DNA of 64,000 nt from Lysobacter firmicutimachus (GTDB lineage: Bacteria > Pseudomonadota > Gammaproteobacteria > Xanthomonadales > Xanthomonadaceae). The translations under genes and the position numbers were made by a program. How positions within the stretch are numbered: position 1 is the stretch's first letter; the number at the start of each line of letters is the position of its first letter. The stretch lies in the NCBI RefSeq assembly GCF_037027445.1, contig NZ_JBANDL010000002.1:3038001-3102000 (forward strand), given 5' to 3'. Shown piece by piece: positions 27,230 to 35,608 of this stretch. The notes under the pieces were generated by a model. It searched no databases. It worked only from the letters and a program-made list of their open reading frames with translations, and was not told the DNA's origin.

Positions 27230-27461
27230 CGCTGGAAGTCTCGTGGCCCATGAACCAGTGCCAGAGCTTATCGTCCTCGGTTTCCAGCAACCGTAGGAAA
27301 ACGCCGCGCTCGGCATCGGAAGCCTGCCGCCATGCGCGGTCCAGATAGCGGCCGAACAACTGGTCCAGTTCGCGCATGCCGCGCCGGCAGCGCCAGCGCA
27401 GGCGGCGCAGTTCCAATTCGTCGCGTCGTTCGCGCTCGCTTGCGTCGATTTCGTCGTTCAT
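27180..27461 (-). CDS. sdhE: FAD assembly factor SdhE (CptB, SDHAF2 homologue)
   Basis: This 93-residue, highly charged helical cytoplasmic protein helps insert covalent FAD into SdhA and FrdA. The conserved RRGM-E-LD motif is present as [21 protein letters not shown], followed by the typical acidic E-x-DD-x-LW ending ([13 protein letters not shown]). The ATG at 27461 gives the standard length. It lies downstream of the sdhCDAB genes with two small genes between, so SDH subunits and their maturation factor are genetically linked. Confidence 0.93.
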   Translation of the reverse strand: MNDEIDASERERRDELELRRLRWRCRRGMRELDQLFGRYLDRAWRQASDAERGVFLRLLETEDDKLWHWFMGHETSSDAELQRLVESIAKLPP

Positions 27462-27477
27462 GGCGTCCTCGTTGCGC

Positions 27478-28173
27478 TCACGGCGTCGCCGGCGCGGGCT
27501 CCAGCGCCCGGCACAGGCCGCCGGGGTTGCGTTGGCAGTGCGCTGCGGCGTCCTTGGCCAGGGCCGGGTCGTTCTCGATCGCCAGACGCGCCGCGGTGCG
27601 GAAATCGTCTTCCGAAGCGCCGTCCGCCATGACGTTGCCGAGCTTGTCTTCGATCGGAGTCTCGGCGAAGGCCTGATGCGCCCGGTACTGCGCTTCGCCA
27701 CCGCGCTCGCGGATGCAGTCCGGCACGCCCGGGGTGCCGAGCGCGGCGCGGATGCAGGCCAGCTCGGTGCGGCCGGCGTCGCTACGGAAATACGCCAGCC
27801 CCTGCGCCAATTCGGCGGCGGTGCTGGCAGCCGCGAGGCGGCCCGCGGCGCCGTCGACGAACGGCGTCATCGGCATCGCCGCGATCCAACGCCGGACCAG
27901 CTCGCGGTCGGCGTCCGAGCGTTGGTCGTCCGGGCCGCTCGGACCCTGGTCGGCGGTCAACTGCAAGATCTGCCGCATCAGCGCGGGATAGTCGATGGCC
28001 TCCAGCAGGCTGCGCGCGTCGGCCAGTCCGTCTGTCGCGGCGCCTTCGGCGGTGGCGCCGGCGGCGACGGGCGCTGCCGCCAGCGCCGGCGAGACCGCCG
28101 CGGCGGCCAGCAGCAAAGCGGCCGCGAGACGGCGCGCCGGCCGCGCGGCGCAATGATCGATCATGTCATTCAT
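27478..28173 (-). CDS. Exported hypothetical protein (231 aa)
   Basis: I do not recognise a family. An N-terminal signal peptide is clear ([22 protein letters not shown]), so the protein is periplasmic or secreted. The mature part is mainly helical, with a DUF2059-like flavour in the middle ([39 protein letters not shown]) but too divergent to assign. Four cysteines in the second half may form two disulfides. The ATG at 28173 overlaps the stop of the upstream MAPEG gene by 4 bp. The gene lies between MAPEG and sdhE in the run that starts with the sdh genes. Confidence 0.7.
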   Translation of the reverse strand: MNDMIDHCAARPARRLAAALLLAAAAVSPALAAAPVAAGATAEGAATDGLADARSLLEAIDYPALMRQILQLTADQGPSGPDDQRSDADRELVRRWIAAMPMTPFVDGAAGRLAAASTAAELAQGLAYFRSDAGRTELACIRAALGTPGVPDCIRERGGEAQYRAHQAFAETPIEDKLGNVMADGASEDDFRTAARLAIENDPALAKDAAAHCQRNPGGLCRALEPAPATP

Positions 28174-28592
28174 GAGCGGAGCAATCCGATGGCGAGGTGG
28201 ACCCACAGCGCCCACAGCGTCAACGCGCCGGCGACGTAGACGATGAAACGGTGCATGACCCGGTTGTAGCCGCAGTGGATCAGGCTGTGCAGCGCGCGCA
28301 GGGCGACGAAGGTCCAGGCCAGCGCCAGCGTCGCCGCATTCGCCAGACCGCTCAGCGCCGCCACCGTCAGCGCCAGGTAGAACAGCACCGGCAGCTCGAA
28401 CAGATTGCGGAAGTTGTCCGCGGCCGCGCTGTCGGTCAGCTTGGCCGCGGCCTGCGACGAGGTCGCCACCGCCTGCGGATGGATGCGGTCGCGGCGCATC
28501 TGGCCGATCCGCACCACGTACAGGCGGACCCACACCGCGCAGGTCAGCGCGACCATCGCCAATGCGGGCAGGAAGATCGCTTTGGTCTGCAT
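28170..28592 (-). CDS. MAPEG family membrane protein (140 aa)
   Basis: This is a four-helix inner-membrane protein of the MAPEG family (membrane-associated proteins in eicosanoid and glutathione metabolism). The central conserved region FRNLFELPVLFYLALTVAALSG and the RALHSLIHCGYNRVMHRF motif between helices 3 and 4 are visible. Bacterial members are thought to be glutathione-dependent enzymes, but the substrate is unknown. It follows sdhB by 140 bp, separated by a strong hairpin, so it may have its own promoter, and overlaps the next gene. Confidence 0.88.
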   Translation of the reverse strand: MQTKAIFLPALAMVALTCAVWVRLYVVRIGQMRRDRIHPQAVATSSQAAAKLTDSAAADNFRNLFELPVLFYLALTVAALSGLANAATLALAWTFVALRALHSLIHCGYNRVMHRFIVYVAGALTLWALWVHLAIGLLRS

Positions 28593-28656
28593 CGTTCACC
28601 CCGTGCGCGGCGCGCGGCCGTCGTGTGTGGCAGGCATTGCGGCAGGCGTTCAAAGC

Positions 28657-28682
28657 ACGACGGCGCCGAACGGCGCCGTCGT
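28657..28682 (-). terminator. Strong hairpin after sdhB
   Basis: Perfect 12-bp arms (ACGACGGCGCCG / CGGCGCCGTCGT) with a 2-base loop lie 51 bp beyond the sdhB stop. The following minus-strand sequence GCTTTG has a weak T-tract. It is probably the end of the sdhCDAB transcript or an attenuating hairpin before MAPEG. Confidence 0.6.
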
Positions 28683-28732
28683 TGCGTATCCGGTCGCGGC
28701 GCCGCCTCGACGCCGCCGCGGCCCGGCGCGCC

Positions 28733-29518
28733 TCACACGCGGCGCGCCAACATCAGCTTCTTGATCTCGCCGATCGCCCGCGCCGGATTCAGCCCCTTCG
28801 GGCAGGTGCGGGCGCAGTTCATGATGGTGTGGCAGCGGTACAGCTTGAACGGATCTTCCAGATCGTCCAGGCGCGCACCGGTGTCCTCGTCGCGCGAATC
28901 GATGATCCAGCGGTAGGCCTGCAGCAGGATCGCCGGGCCGAGATAGCGGTCGCCGTTCCACCAGTAGCTCGGGCAGCTGGTCGAGCAGCACGCGCACAGG
29001 ATGCACTCGTACAGGCCGTCGAGCTTCTCGCGGTCGGCCGGCGACTGCAGGCGCTCGCGGTCCGACGGCGCCGGGCTCTGGGTGCGCAGCCAGGGCTTGA
29101 TCGAAGCGTACTGGGCATAGAAGTGGGTCAGGTCCGGCACCAGGTCCTTGACCACTTCCATGTGCGGCAGCGGATAGATCGGCAGCTCGCCGTTGCCGCC
29201 GCAATCGCTGATCGCCTTGGTGCAGGCCAGCGTGTTGGTGCCGTCGATGTTCATCGCGCACGAACCGCAAATGCCCTCGCGGCAGGAGCGACGGAAGGTC
29301 AGGGTCGGGTCGATCTCGTTCTTGATCTTGATCAGCGCGTCCAGAACCATCGGGCCGCACGCGGCCAGGTCGACCTCGTAGGTGTCGACGCGCGGATTCA
29401 TGCCGTCGTCCGGATTCCAGCGGTAGACCTTGAAGGTGCGCGGCTGCTTGGCGCCGGGAGACGCCCAGTGGCGGCCCTTCTGGATCTGCGAGTTCTTGGG
29501 TAGGGAAAATTCAGCCAC
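28733..29518 (-). CDS. sdhB: Succinate dehydrogenase iron-sulfur subunit
   Basis: This 261-residue subunit passes electrons from SdhA to quinone. The [2Fe-2S] cysteines are in [15 protein letters not shown] with the distal NTLAC; the [4Fe-4S] cluster is in [12 protein letters not shown]; the [3Fe-4S] cluster is in [17 protein letters not shown]. Length and order are standard. It is the last of sdhC-D-A-B on the minus strand, 15 bp after sdhA. It works in the TCA cycle and respiratory chain at the inner membrane. Confidence 0.97.
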   Translation of the reverse strand: MAEFSLPKNSQIQKGRHWASPGAKQPRTFKVYRWNPDDGMNPRVDTYEVDLAACGPMVLDALIKIKNEIDPTLTFRRSCREGICGSCAMNIDGTNTLACTKAISDCGGNGELPIYPLPHMEVVKDLVPDLTHFYAQYASIKPWLRTQSPAPSDRERLQSPADREKLDGLYECILCACCSTSCPSYWWNGDRYLGPAILLQAYRWIIDSRDEDTGARLDDLEDPFKLYRCHTIMNCARTCPKGLNPARAIGEIKKLMLARRV

Positions 29519-29533
29519 GGTGCTCGCTCCGGA

Positions 29534-31327
29534 TCAGTAGACGCGCTTGGCCGGCGGGATCGAAGCGACCTCGCCCGTCATCGGCTGCATGTGGACGGGT
29601 CGGTAGTCGATCCGGGTGTTGCCCTTCTCGTCCACCCAGCACAGCGTGTGCTTCTGCCAGTTGACGTCGTCGCGCTCCGGGAAGTCCTCGTGCGCATGCG
29701 CGCCGCGCGACTCCTTGCGGTTCTCGGCCGACACGATCGTGACCAGCGCCTGGTCGAGCAGGTTGGACAGCTCGAAGGTCTCGATCAGGTCCGAATTCCA
29801 CACCAGCGAGCGGTCGGTGACCTTGACGTCGGCGAACGAGGCGTGGATCTCGCGCATCTTGGCCACGCCCTCGGCCAGGGTCTGGCTGGTGCGGAACACC
29901 GCCGCGTCGGCCTGCATGGTGCGCTGCATCTTGTCGCGAATCACCGCGGTCGGAGTGCCGCCGTTGGCGTTGCGCAGCTTGTCCAGGCGCGCCAGCGCGC
30001 TGTCGCAGGCATCGCCGGCGAGCGGCGCCTGCTTGCCGTTCGGGACGATGGTCTCGGCGCAGCGGTTGGCCACCGCGCGGCCGAACACGACCAGGTCGAG
30101 CAGCGAGTTCGAGCCCAGGCGGTTGGCGCCGTGCACCGACACGCAGGCGGCTTCGCCGATCGCGTACAGGCCCGGAACCACCGCGTCGGGGTTGCCGTCG
30201 CGCAGCTGCACCACTTCGCCGTGGTAGTTGGTCGGGATGCCGCCCATGTTGTAGTGCACGGTCGGCAGCACCGGGATCGGCTCCTTCTCGACGTCGACGC
30301 CGGCGAAGATGCGCGCCGATTCGGCGATGCCCGGCAGCTTCTTGTGGATGACGTCCGGGCCGAGGTGGGTCAGGTCGAGCAGGATGTGGTCCTTGTGCTC
30401 GCCGACGCCGCGGCCTTCGCGGATCTCGATGGTCATCGAACGGCTGACCATGTCGCGCGGCGCCAGGTCCTTCACGCTCGGCGCGTAGCGCTCCATGAAG
30501 CGCTCGCCGTTGCTGTTGCGCAGGATGCCGCCTTCGCCGCGCACGCCCTCGGTGATCAGGCAGCCGGCGCCGTAGATGCCGGTCGGGTGGAACTGGACGA
30601 ATTCCATGTCCTGCATGCCCAGGCCGGCGCGCAGGGCCATGCCGCCGCCGTCGCCGGTGCAGGTATGGGCCGAGGTGGCGCTGAAGTAGGCGCGGCCGTA
30701 GCCGCCGGTGGCCAGGACGGTGCCCTGGGCCTTGAACAGGTGCAGGGTGCCCTCGGCCATGTCCAGGGCGAGCACGCCGCGGCAGACGCCGTGCTGGTCC
30801 ATGATCAGGTCGAGCGCGAAGTACTCGATGAAGAACTGCGCGTCGTGCGCCAGCGACTGCTGGTACAGGGTGTGCAGGATGGCGTGGCCGGTGCGGTCGG
30901 CGGCGGCGCAGGTGCGCTGGGCCGGCGGCCCCTTGCCGAACTGGGTGGTCATGCCGCCGAACGGACGCTGGTAGATCTTGCCGTCGTCGGTGCGCGAGAA
31001 CGGCACGCCGTAGTGCTCGAGTTCGATGATCGCCGGGATCGCTTCGCGGCACATGTACTCGATCGCGTCCTGGTCGCCGAGCCAGTCGGAGCCCTTGACG
31101 GTGTCGTAGAAGTGGTACTGCCAGTTGTCGTCGCCCATGTTGGCCAGCGCCGCGGCCACGCCGCCCTGCGCCGCCACGGTGTGCGAACGGGTCGGGAAGA
31201 CCTTGGTGATGCAGGCGGTCTTCAGGCCCTTCTGGGCCAGGCCGAAGGTGGCGCGCAGGCCGGCGCCGCCGGCGCCGACCACGATCATGTCGAAGGTGTG
31301 TTCTTGGATCTTGTAGGCAGAGGCCAC
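29534..31327 (-). CDS. sdhA: Succinate dehydrogenase flavoprotein subunit
   Basis: This 597-residue catalytic subunit oxidises succinate to fumarate. The FAD-binding GAGGAGLRA is at the N-terminus, the covalent-FAD His is in [15 protein letters not shown], and the substrate-site HPTG and R...[10 protein letters not shown] motifs are present. The C-terminal domain ends in IPPAKRVY. Length is normal. The sdhD stop lies 3 bp upstream of the start. Covalent flavinylation would need SdhE, encoded nearby at 27.2 kb. Confidence 0.97.
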   Translation of the reverse strand: MASAYKIQEHTFDMIVVGAGGAGLRATFGLAQKGLKTACITKVFPTRSHTVAAQGGVAAALANMGDDNWQYHFYDTVKGSDWLGDQDAIEYMCREAIPAIIELEHYGVPFSRTDDGKIYQRPFGGMTTQFGKGPPAQRTCAAADRTGHAILHTLYQQSLAHDAQFFIEYFALDLIMDQHGVCRGVLALDMAEGTLHLFKAQGTVLATGGYGRAYFSATSAHTCTGDGGGMALRAGLGMQDMEFVQFHPTGIYGAGCLITEGVRGEGGILRNSNGERFMERYAPSVKDLAPRDMVSRSMTIEIREGRGVGEHKDHILLDLTHLGPDVIHKKLPGIAESARIFAGVDVEKEPIPVLPTVHYNMGGIPTNYHGEVVQLRDGNPDAVVPGLYAIGEAACVSVHGANRLGSNSLLDLVVFGRAVANRCAETIVPNGKQAPLAGDACDSALARLDKLRNANGGTPTAVIRDKMQRTMQADAAVFRTSQTLAEGVAKMREIHASFADVKVTDRSLVWNSDLIETFELSNLLDQALVTIVSAENRKESRGAHAHEDFPERDDVNWQKHTLCWVDEKGNTRIDYRPVHMQPMTGEVASIPPAKRVY

Positions 31328-31330
31328 GGC

Positions 31331-31729
31331 TCAGGCTCCCAACGCGATGCGGATGATGGCGAGCACGCTGGCGAGAGCCGCGAGTACGCAAACGAAAACG
31401 ACCGCGAGCTGCGATGCGATCGCCAGCCCCGGGGTATGGACGTAATCCTCGATGACCACCTGCAGGCCGAGCTTGGCGTGCCAGAACATCGCGATCAGGA
31501 ACGCGCTCAGCAGCACCGCGTTGCAGGGGTGGGCGACCGAGGCGCGCACCGCGGCGTAATCGGCGCCGATCCACGACACGATCAGGCCGACCACGTACAG
31601 CACCAGCGGGATCATCGCGATCGCGGTGACGCGCTGGACCACGAAGTGATGGGTGCCGTCCTTCGCCGAGCCCAGGCCGCGCGCGGTCTTGAGCGGGTTG
31701 CGCAGGCGCTTGGAATGCTGAGTGCTCAT
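31331..31729 (-). CDS. sdhD: Succinate dehydrogenase membrane anchor subunit
   Basis: This 132-residue protein with three transmembrane helices binds haem b and quinone together with SdhC. The family motif SAKDGTHHFVVQRVTAIAMIPL precedes TM1, and the haem-ligand region is HAKLGLQVVIEDYVH before TM3. I chose the ATG at 31729 (MSTQHSKRL); it overlaps the sdhC stop by 4 bp. The order sdhC-D-A-B is canonical. Confidence 0.94.
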   Translation of the reverse strand: MSTQHSKRLRNPLKTARGLGSAKDGTHHFVVQRVTAIAMIPLVLYVVGLIVSWIGADYAAVRASVAHPCNAVLLSAFLIAMFWHAKLGLQVVIEDYVHTPGLAIASQLAVVFVCVLAALASVLAIIRIALGA

Positions 31730-32121
31730 GCGCCACCTCGCGACATCATGGCGACGATCCAGACCAGCGCGGTCAGGACCAGGCTGCCGATCACGCTGAT
31801 CCAGCTGTTGCGGACGAAGGCTTCGATCTTGTAGGCGTAGCCCGCGTCCTGGACCAGGTGGCGGATGCCGTTGATCAGGTGGTAGCACAGCGCCCAGGTC
31901 CAGCCGAACAGGATCAGGAAGCCGAGCGGCGAGCGCGCGCAGGCGACGAACTTGGCCCACGAGTCCGGGCCGCCGGCCAGGGCCAGCAGGCCCCAGGCGA
32001 TCAGCAGAGCGCCGATGGAAAGAATGACACCGGTCGCGCGGTGCAGGATCGAGGTCACCATCTGTACCTGCCAGCGGTAAACCTGCAGGTGTGGCGACAA
32101 AGGTCGTTCGCGGTTCGCCAT
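31726..32121 (-). CDS. sdhC: Succinate dehydrogenase cytochrome b556 subunit
   Basis: This 131-residue membrane anchor has three helices. The N-terminal RPLSPHLQVYRWQVQMVTSILHR carries the conserved SPHL and S-x-x-HR quinone-site motif, and HLINGIRHLVQDAG carries the haem-ligand His. It is the first structural gene of the sdh operon, with a 105-bp gap to the SdhAF4-like gene upstream on the same strand. Confidence 0.95.
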   Translation of the reverse strand: MANRERPLSPHLQVYRWQVQMVTSILHRATGVILSIGALLIAWGLLALAGGPDSWAKFVACARSPLGFLILFGWTWALCYHLINGIRHLVQDAGYAYKIEAFVRNSWISVIGSLVLTALVWIVAMMSRGGA

Positions 32122-32226
32122 GAGGGATGGCTATCTCGGCTGGGCGGCGGCGCCGCGTGGCGGGAAGCGTTGGAAACGCCGGTGTGGGGGTGTGTGCTTG
32201 AAAAGCGCGGAACGCGGACCGATCAA

Positions 32227-32445
32227 CTAGAAATCGATGCAGCGTCCGTTCTTCTCCCAGTCGCCGTAGCGAGTCGGTTCGGGACCCTCGCGACCACCGT
32301 GCTCTTTGCGGGCCAGCCCTTGCGGAGCCTGCTCTTCGGGAGCGTCCTTGGCGGAAGGCGAATGGCCTCCCGCATCGGAAACGGGAGTCGCCGGGGTCTC
32401 GGACGCCTCGTCCGAACGTGCTTCCGGGGTGGTTTCGCCTATCAT
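32227..32445 (-). CDS. DUF1674 / SdhAF4-like succinate dehydrogenase assembly factor (72 aa)
   Basis: This is a 72-residue, acidic, probably disordered protein ending in the DUF1674 signature GPEPTRYGDWEKNGRCIDF (last ~19 residues). The family includes eukaryotic SDHAF4/Sdh8, which protects flavinylated SdhA before it joins SdhB. Here it sits immediately upstream of sdhCDAB on the same strand, which supports that role. The ATG at 32445 faces the ygfZ start across 30 bp, so the two promoters must overlap. Confidence 0.85.
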   Translation of the reverse strand: MIGETTPEARSDEASETPATPVSDAGGHSPSAKDAPEEQAPQGLARKEHGGREGPEPTRYGDWEKNGRCIDF

Positions 32446-32475
32446 CACAGCGTTAAATATTAATTCCCGCCCCCC

Positions 32476-33345
32476 ATGCCTGACAACCCGCAAGCCTTGC
32501 CCGGACAGGCCTTCGCCCTGCCCGGCCACACCGTTATCGCCCTGGAAGGCCGCGATGCCGCGGCTTTCGCCCAGGCGCAGTTCATGAACGACGTCAAGCC
32601 GCTCGGCGACGGCCAGTGGCAGTGGAACGGTTGGCTGACCCCCAAGGGCCGGGTGATCGCGCTGTTCGCTTTGCTGCGCCTGTCCGACCAGACACTGCTG
32701 CTGGTCCTGCCCGACGCCGACGCCGAATCGCTGGCGGAGCGGCTGCGGCGCTTCGTTTTCCGCAGCAAAGTGGCGATCGGCATACGCGCCGGGCTGCACG
32801 CCGCCGGTCGCTGGGGCCGGCCGGCGCAGGCCGAGGGCGCCGCCCTGGCCGGGGATGAGAACGCCGGACTGGAACTGGACTACAGCGGCGCAGGCCAGGC
32901 CCGCAGCCTGCTGCTGGCGCCCGCGCCGGCCATCGCCGACACCGAAGCGGCCGCGCGCTGGAGCCTGGCCGACCTGCGCCACGGCCTGCCGCGGCTGAGC
33001 GCGTCGCAGGTCGAGCACTGGACGCCGCAGCAGCTGTCGCTGGAGCGCCTGCAGGCCTTCAGCGTCAAGAAGGGCTGCTATCCGGGCCAGGAAATCGTCG
33101 CCCGCACCCATTTTCTCGGCAAGGCCAAGCGCGGCCTGGTCCTGTTCGGCGGCGACGCGGCGATCGCCGACGGCGCCGAAGTGCGCTGCCGCGACGCCGT
33201 GCTGGGCACGGTCGTGGCCAGCGCCGACGCCGGCGACGCGCATCTGGCGCTGGCGGTGCTGCCGCTGGAGCGCGAACCGCAGCCGGCCACGATCGACGGC
33301 CAGGCGGTGAGCGAACAACCGCTGCTCGACGGCCTGGAGCGCTGA
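32476..33345 (+). CDS. ygfZ: Folate-binding protein YgfZ (tRNA-modifying/iron-sulfur repair)
   Basis: This is a 289-residue cytoplasmic GcvT-like protein that binds tetrahydrofolate and supports maintenance of certain Fe-S enzymes such as MiaB. The invariant loop KGCYPGQEIVARTHFLGKAKRGL with its key Cys is at about residues 197-219. Length is slightly below the E. coli homologue. It is divergent from the SdhAF4-like gene. A short GTAGGAGCGGCG-type repeat relic follows the stop. Confidence 0.93.
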   Translation: MPDNPQALPGQAFALPGHTVIALEGRDAAAFAQAQFMNDVKPLGDGQWQWNGWLTPKGRVIALFALLRLSDQTLLLVLPDADAESLAERLRRFVFRSKVAIGIRAGLHAAGRWGRPAQAEGAALAGDENAGLELDYSGAGQARSLLLAPAPAIADTEAAARWSLADLRHGLPRLSASQVEHWTPQQLSLERLQAFSVKKGCYPGQEIVARTHFLGKAKRGLVLFGGDAAIADGAEVRCRDAVLGTVVASADAGDAHLALAVLPLEREPQPATIDGQAVSEQPLLDGLER

Positions 33346-33350
33346 GGCGC

Positions 33351-33380
33351 CGTTTCCGCAGGAGCGGCGCAAGCCGCGCC
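33351..33380. repeat. Short GGAGCGGCG...GCCGCG repeat copy
   Basis: The hairpin-forming core GGAGCGGCGCAAGCCGCGCC follows the ygfZ stop. It is related to copies at 49.8, 49.9, 56.05 and 56.3 kb. Confidence 0.6.
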
Positions 33381-33529
33381 CCACTGCAACGGCGCGAGCA
33401 TCGCAGGCGCCGAAGCCCGCGCCACCGGGTCTGCGCGTCCGATTCGCCCGCACGCGCGGGCCCTCGCGACGGGCCGCCGCCGGGGTCGATGGCGACAGCG
33501 CCGGTTTCTCTGCGCGTCCCGGTCGCGGC

Positions 33530-35479
33530 TTACGCCGCTGCTGCGGAAGTTGTCGCTTCGCGCTGCGCGCGCCAGTGCGCATGCCAGGCCTGGAACATCA
33601 GCACGTTCCACAAATGGGTATGCCAGCGCCGCTCCCCGGCCTGGAACTGCCGCCACAGGCCGTGCACCAGGTCGGCGTCGAGATAGCCTTCGCGGCGCAG
33701 CCGTGCAGGATCGAGCAACTCCTCGGCCCAGCCGCGCAGATCGCCGCGCAGCCACTGGGTGACCGGCGCGCCGAAGCCGCGCTTTTCGCGGTCGACCATG
33801 GCATCGGGCAGATAACGCTTGAGCACTCGCTTGAGCAGGCGCTTGCTGCCGCCGTCGCGCTTGTAGGCCAGGGGCAGCGACCAGGCGAATTCGGCCACCC
33901 GGGTATCGAGCAGCGGCGCACGCGCTTCCAGGCTCACCGCCATGCTGGCACGGTCGACCTTGCACAGCAGATCGTCGGGCAGATAGACCGCGTAATCGGC
34001 CAGCATCATCGCATCCCCCGGCGTGCCCAGGCCGTCCAGCGGCTCGGCCTGGTCGTACAGGGTCGGCGGCAGCGCCGCGCCCGGCACCGCCGCCTGCGGG
34101 AAGCGCCAGCGCACGATGCGGTTGCGGTAGACGTCGCCGATGCCGCGCGCGCCCATTTCGGCCGCGAACGCGGCGAAGCCGCCGGCGCGCGAGGTCTCGC
34201 CGTGGCCGCGCGCGCTCGCCGCCAGCCAGCGCCGCAACGGCGCCGGCACCCGGCGCAGCAGGCGCAGATTGCGCAGCGCACGCTCGTAGCGGGTATAGCC
34301 GAAGAACAATTCGTCGCCGCCGTCGCCGGACAAGGCCACGGTGACCTGGCTGCGCGCCAGCCGGCTGACCAGCGCGGTCGGCACCTGCGAGGCGTCGGCG
34401 AAGGGCTCATCGAACATCGCCGGCAATTGCGGCACCACCGCCAACGCGTCGGCGCCGCTGACGTAGAGCTCGGTGTGGTCGGTGCCCAGGTGCCGCGCGA
34501 CCTCCAGCGCCAGCGGCGCCTCGTCGTGGTGCGAGCCCTGGAAGCCGATGGTGAAGCTGCGCACCGGCTTGGCGCTGAGCGTCTGCATCAGCGAGGTCAC
34601 CACCGACGAATCGGTGCCGCCGGACAGGAACACGCCGACCGGCACGTCGGCGACCATGCGCAGGCCCACCGCGTCGCGCAGCAATTCGTCCAGGCGCTCT
34701 TCGGCGCCGTCGATGTCGCCGTCGAACGGGGCGCGGATCGCCGCGGCCATGCGTTCGCGCGCATCCCAGTACCGTCGCTGGTCGCGGTGCGGATCGTGCC
34801 CGGTCGCGCCGCGCGCCACCGCTTCCGCGTCCAGCCGCAGCAGCGCGCCCGGCATCAGCTTGAACGTGTCCCGATGGATCGAATACGGCGAGGGCACGTA
34901 GTCGTAGCGCAGCAGCAGGGCCAGCGCATCGCGATCGACGCCGTTGTCGAAATCCGGGTGCCGCCACAGGGCCTTGAGCTCGGAACCGAACACCAGGGTT
35001 TCGCCGGCCCAACCGTAGTACAGCGGTTTCTTGCCGACCCGGTCGCGGGCCAGCCATAACTCGCGTCGTTCGCGGTCCCACAGCGCGATCGCGAACATGC
35101 CGTTGCAGCGCGCGATCGCCGCCTCCACGCCCCACTCCGCCACCGCCGCCAGCAGCACCTCGGTGTCGGAGTGGCCGCGAAAGGCATGGCCGCGCTCGAG
35201 TAGTTCTTCGCGCAGCTCGGCGAAGTTGTAGACCTCGCCGTTATAGGCGATCACGTAGCGGCCGTCGGCCGAGGCCATCGGCTGACGGCCCAGCGGCGAC
35301 AGGTCGAGAATGCTCAGGCGCCGGTGCGCCAGGGCGATGCCGTGGGCCGCATCGGCCCAAACCCCGTCGTCGTCCGGACCGCGATGGGCCAGCGCCTCGC
35401 CCATCGCCGCCGCCAGGCGCCGCAGCGCGTCTTCCGGCCGCCGCGCCGATGCCTGCCACATGCCCGCCAGACCGCACAT
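33530..35479 (-). CDS. asnB: Asparagine synthetase (glutamine-hydrolysing)
   Basis: This is a 649-residue cytoplasmic enzyme. The N-terminal class II glutaminase domain has nucleophile Cys2 (MCGLAGMW) and the AHRGPDD, RLSILDLSPLGRQPM and YNGEVYN motifs. The C-terminal synthetase domain has the PP-loop SGGTDSSVV and the SGDGGDELFFGYTRY segment. It is longer than E. coli AsnB and resembles the actinobacterial or polysaccharide-cluster type, which sometimes amidates surface sugars rather than making asparagine. No sugar genes are adjacent, so ordinary asparagine synthesis is the simpler reading. Confidence 0.93.
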   Translation of the reverse strand: MCGLAGMWQASARRPEDALRRLAAAMGEALAHRGPDDDGVWADAAHGIALAHRRLSILDLSPLGRQPMASADGRYVIAYNGEVYNFAELREELLERGHAFRGHSDTEVLLAAVAEWGVEAAIARCNGMFAIALWDRERRELWLARDRVGKKPLYYGWAGETLVFGSELKALWRHPDFDNGVDRDALALLLRYDYVPSPYSIHRDTFKLMPGALLRLDAEAVARGATGHDPHRDQRRYWDARERMAAAIRAPFDGDIDGAEERLDELLRDAVGLRMVADVPVGVFLSGGTDSSVVTSLMQTLSAKPVRSFTIGFQGSHHDEAPLALEVARHLGTDHTELYVSGADALAVVPQLPAMFDEPFADASQVPTALVSRLARSQVTVALSGDGGDELFFGYTRYERALRNLRLLRRVPAPLRRWLAASARGHGETSRAGGFAAFAAEMGARGIGDVYRNRIVRWRFPQAAVPGAALPPTLYDQAEPLDGLGTPGDAMMLADYAVYLPDDLLCKVDRASMAVSLEARAPLLDTRVAEFAWSLPLAYKRDGGSKRLLKRVLKRYLPDAMVDREKRGFGAPVTQWLRGDLRGWAEELLDPARLRREGYLDADLVHGLWRQFQAGERRWHTHLWNVLMFQAWHAHWRAQREATTSAAAA

Positions 35480-35608
35480 TCGATTCCCCCTACGTCGCCG
35501 CGGCCATTATGCCGCCGGCGCCGTGATCGCGCCCTGACGCGGCGCTCCGGCGGCCGCCGCCGCGGCCCGGCCGCGAGGGCCGGCACCGCATCGACGCGAT
35601 GGCGCAGA

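Noticed and set aside
29591-31834. 747-codon plus-strand open frame opposite sdhA/sdhD
   Set aside because: Antisense shadow of sdhA; His/Val/Asp/Arg-rich with no motif, while sdhA is unmistakable.
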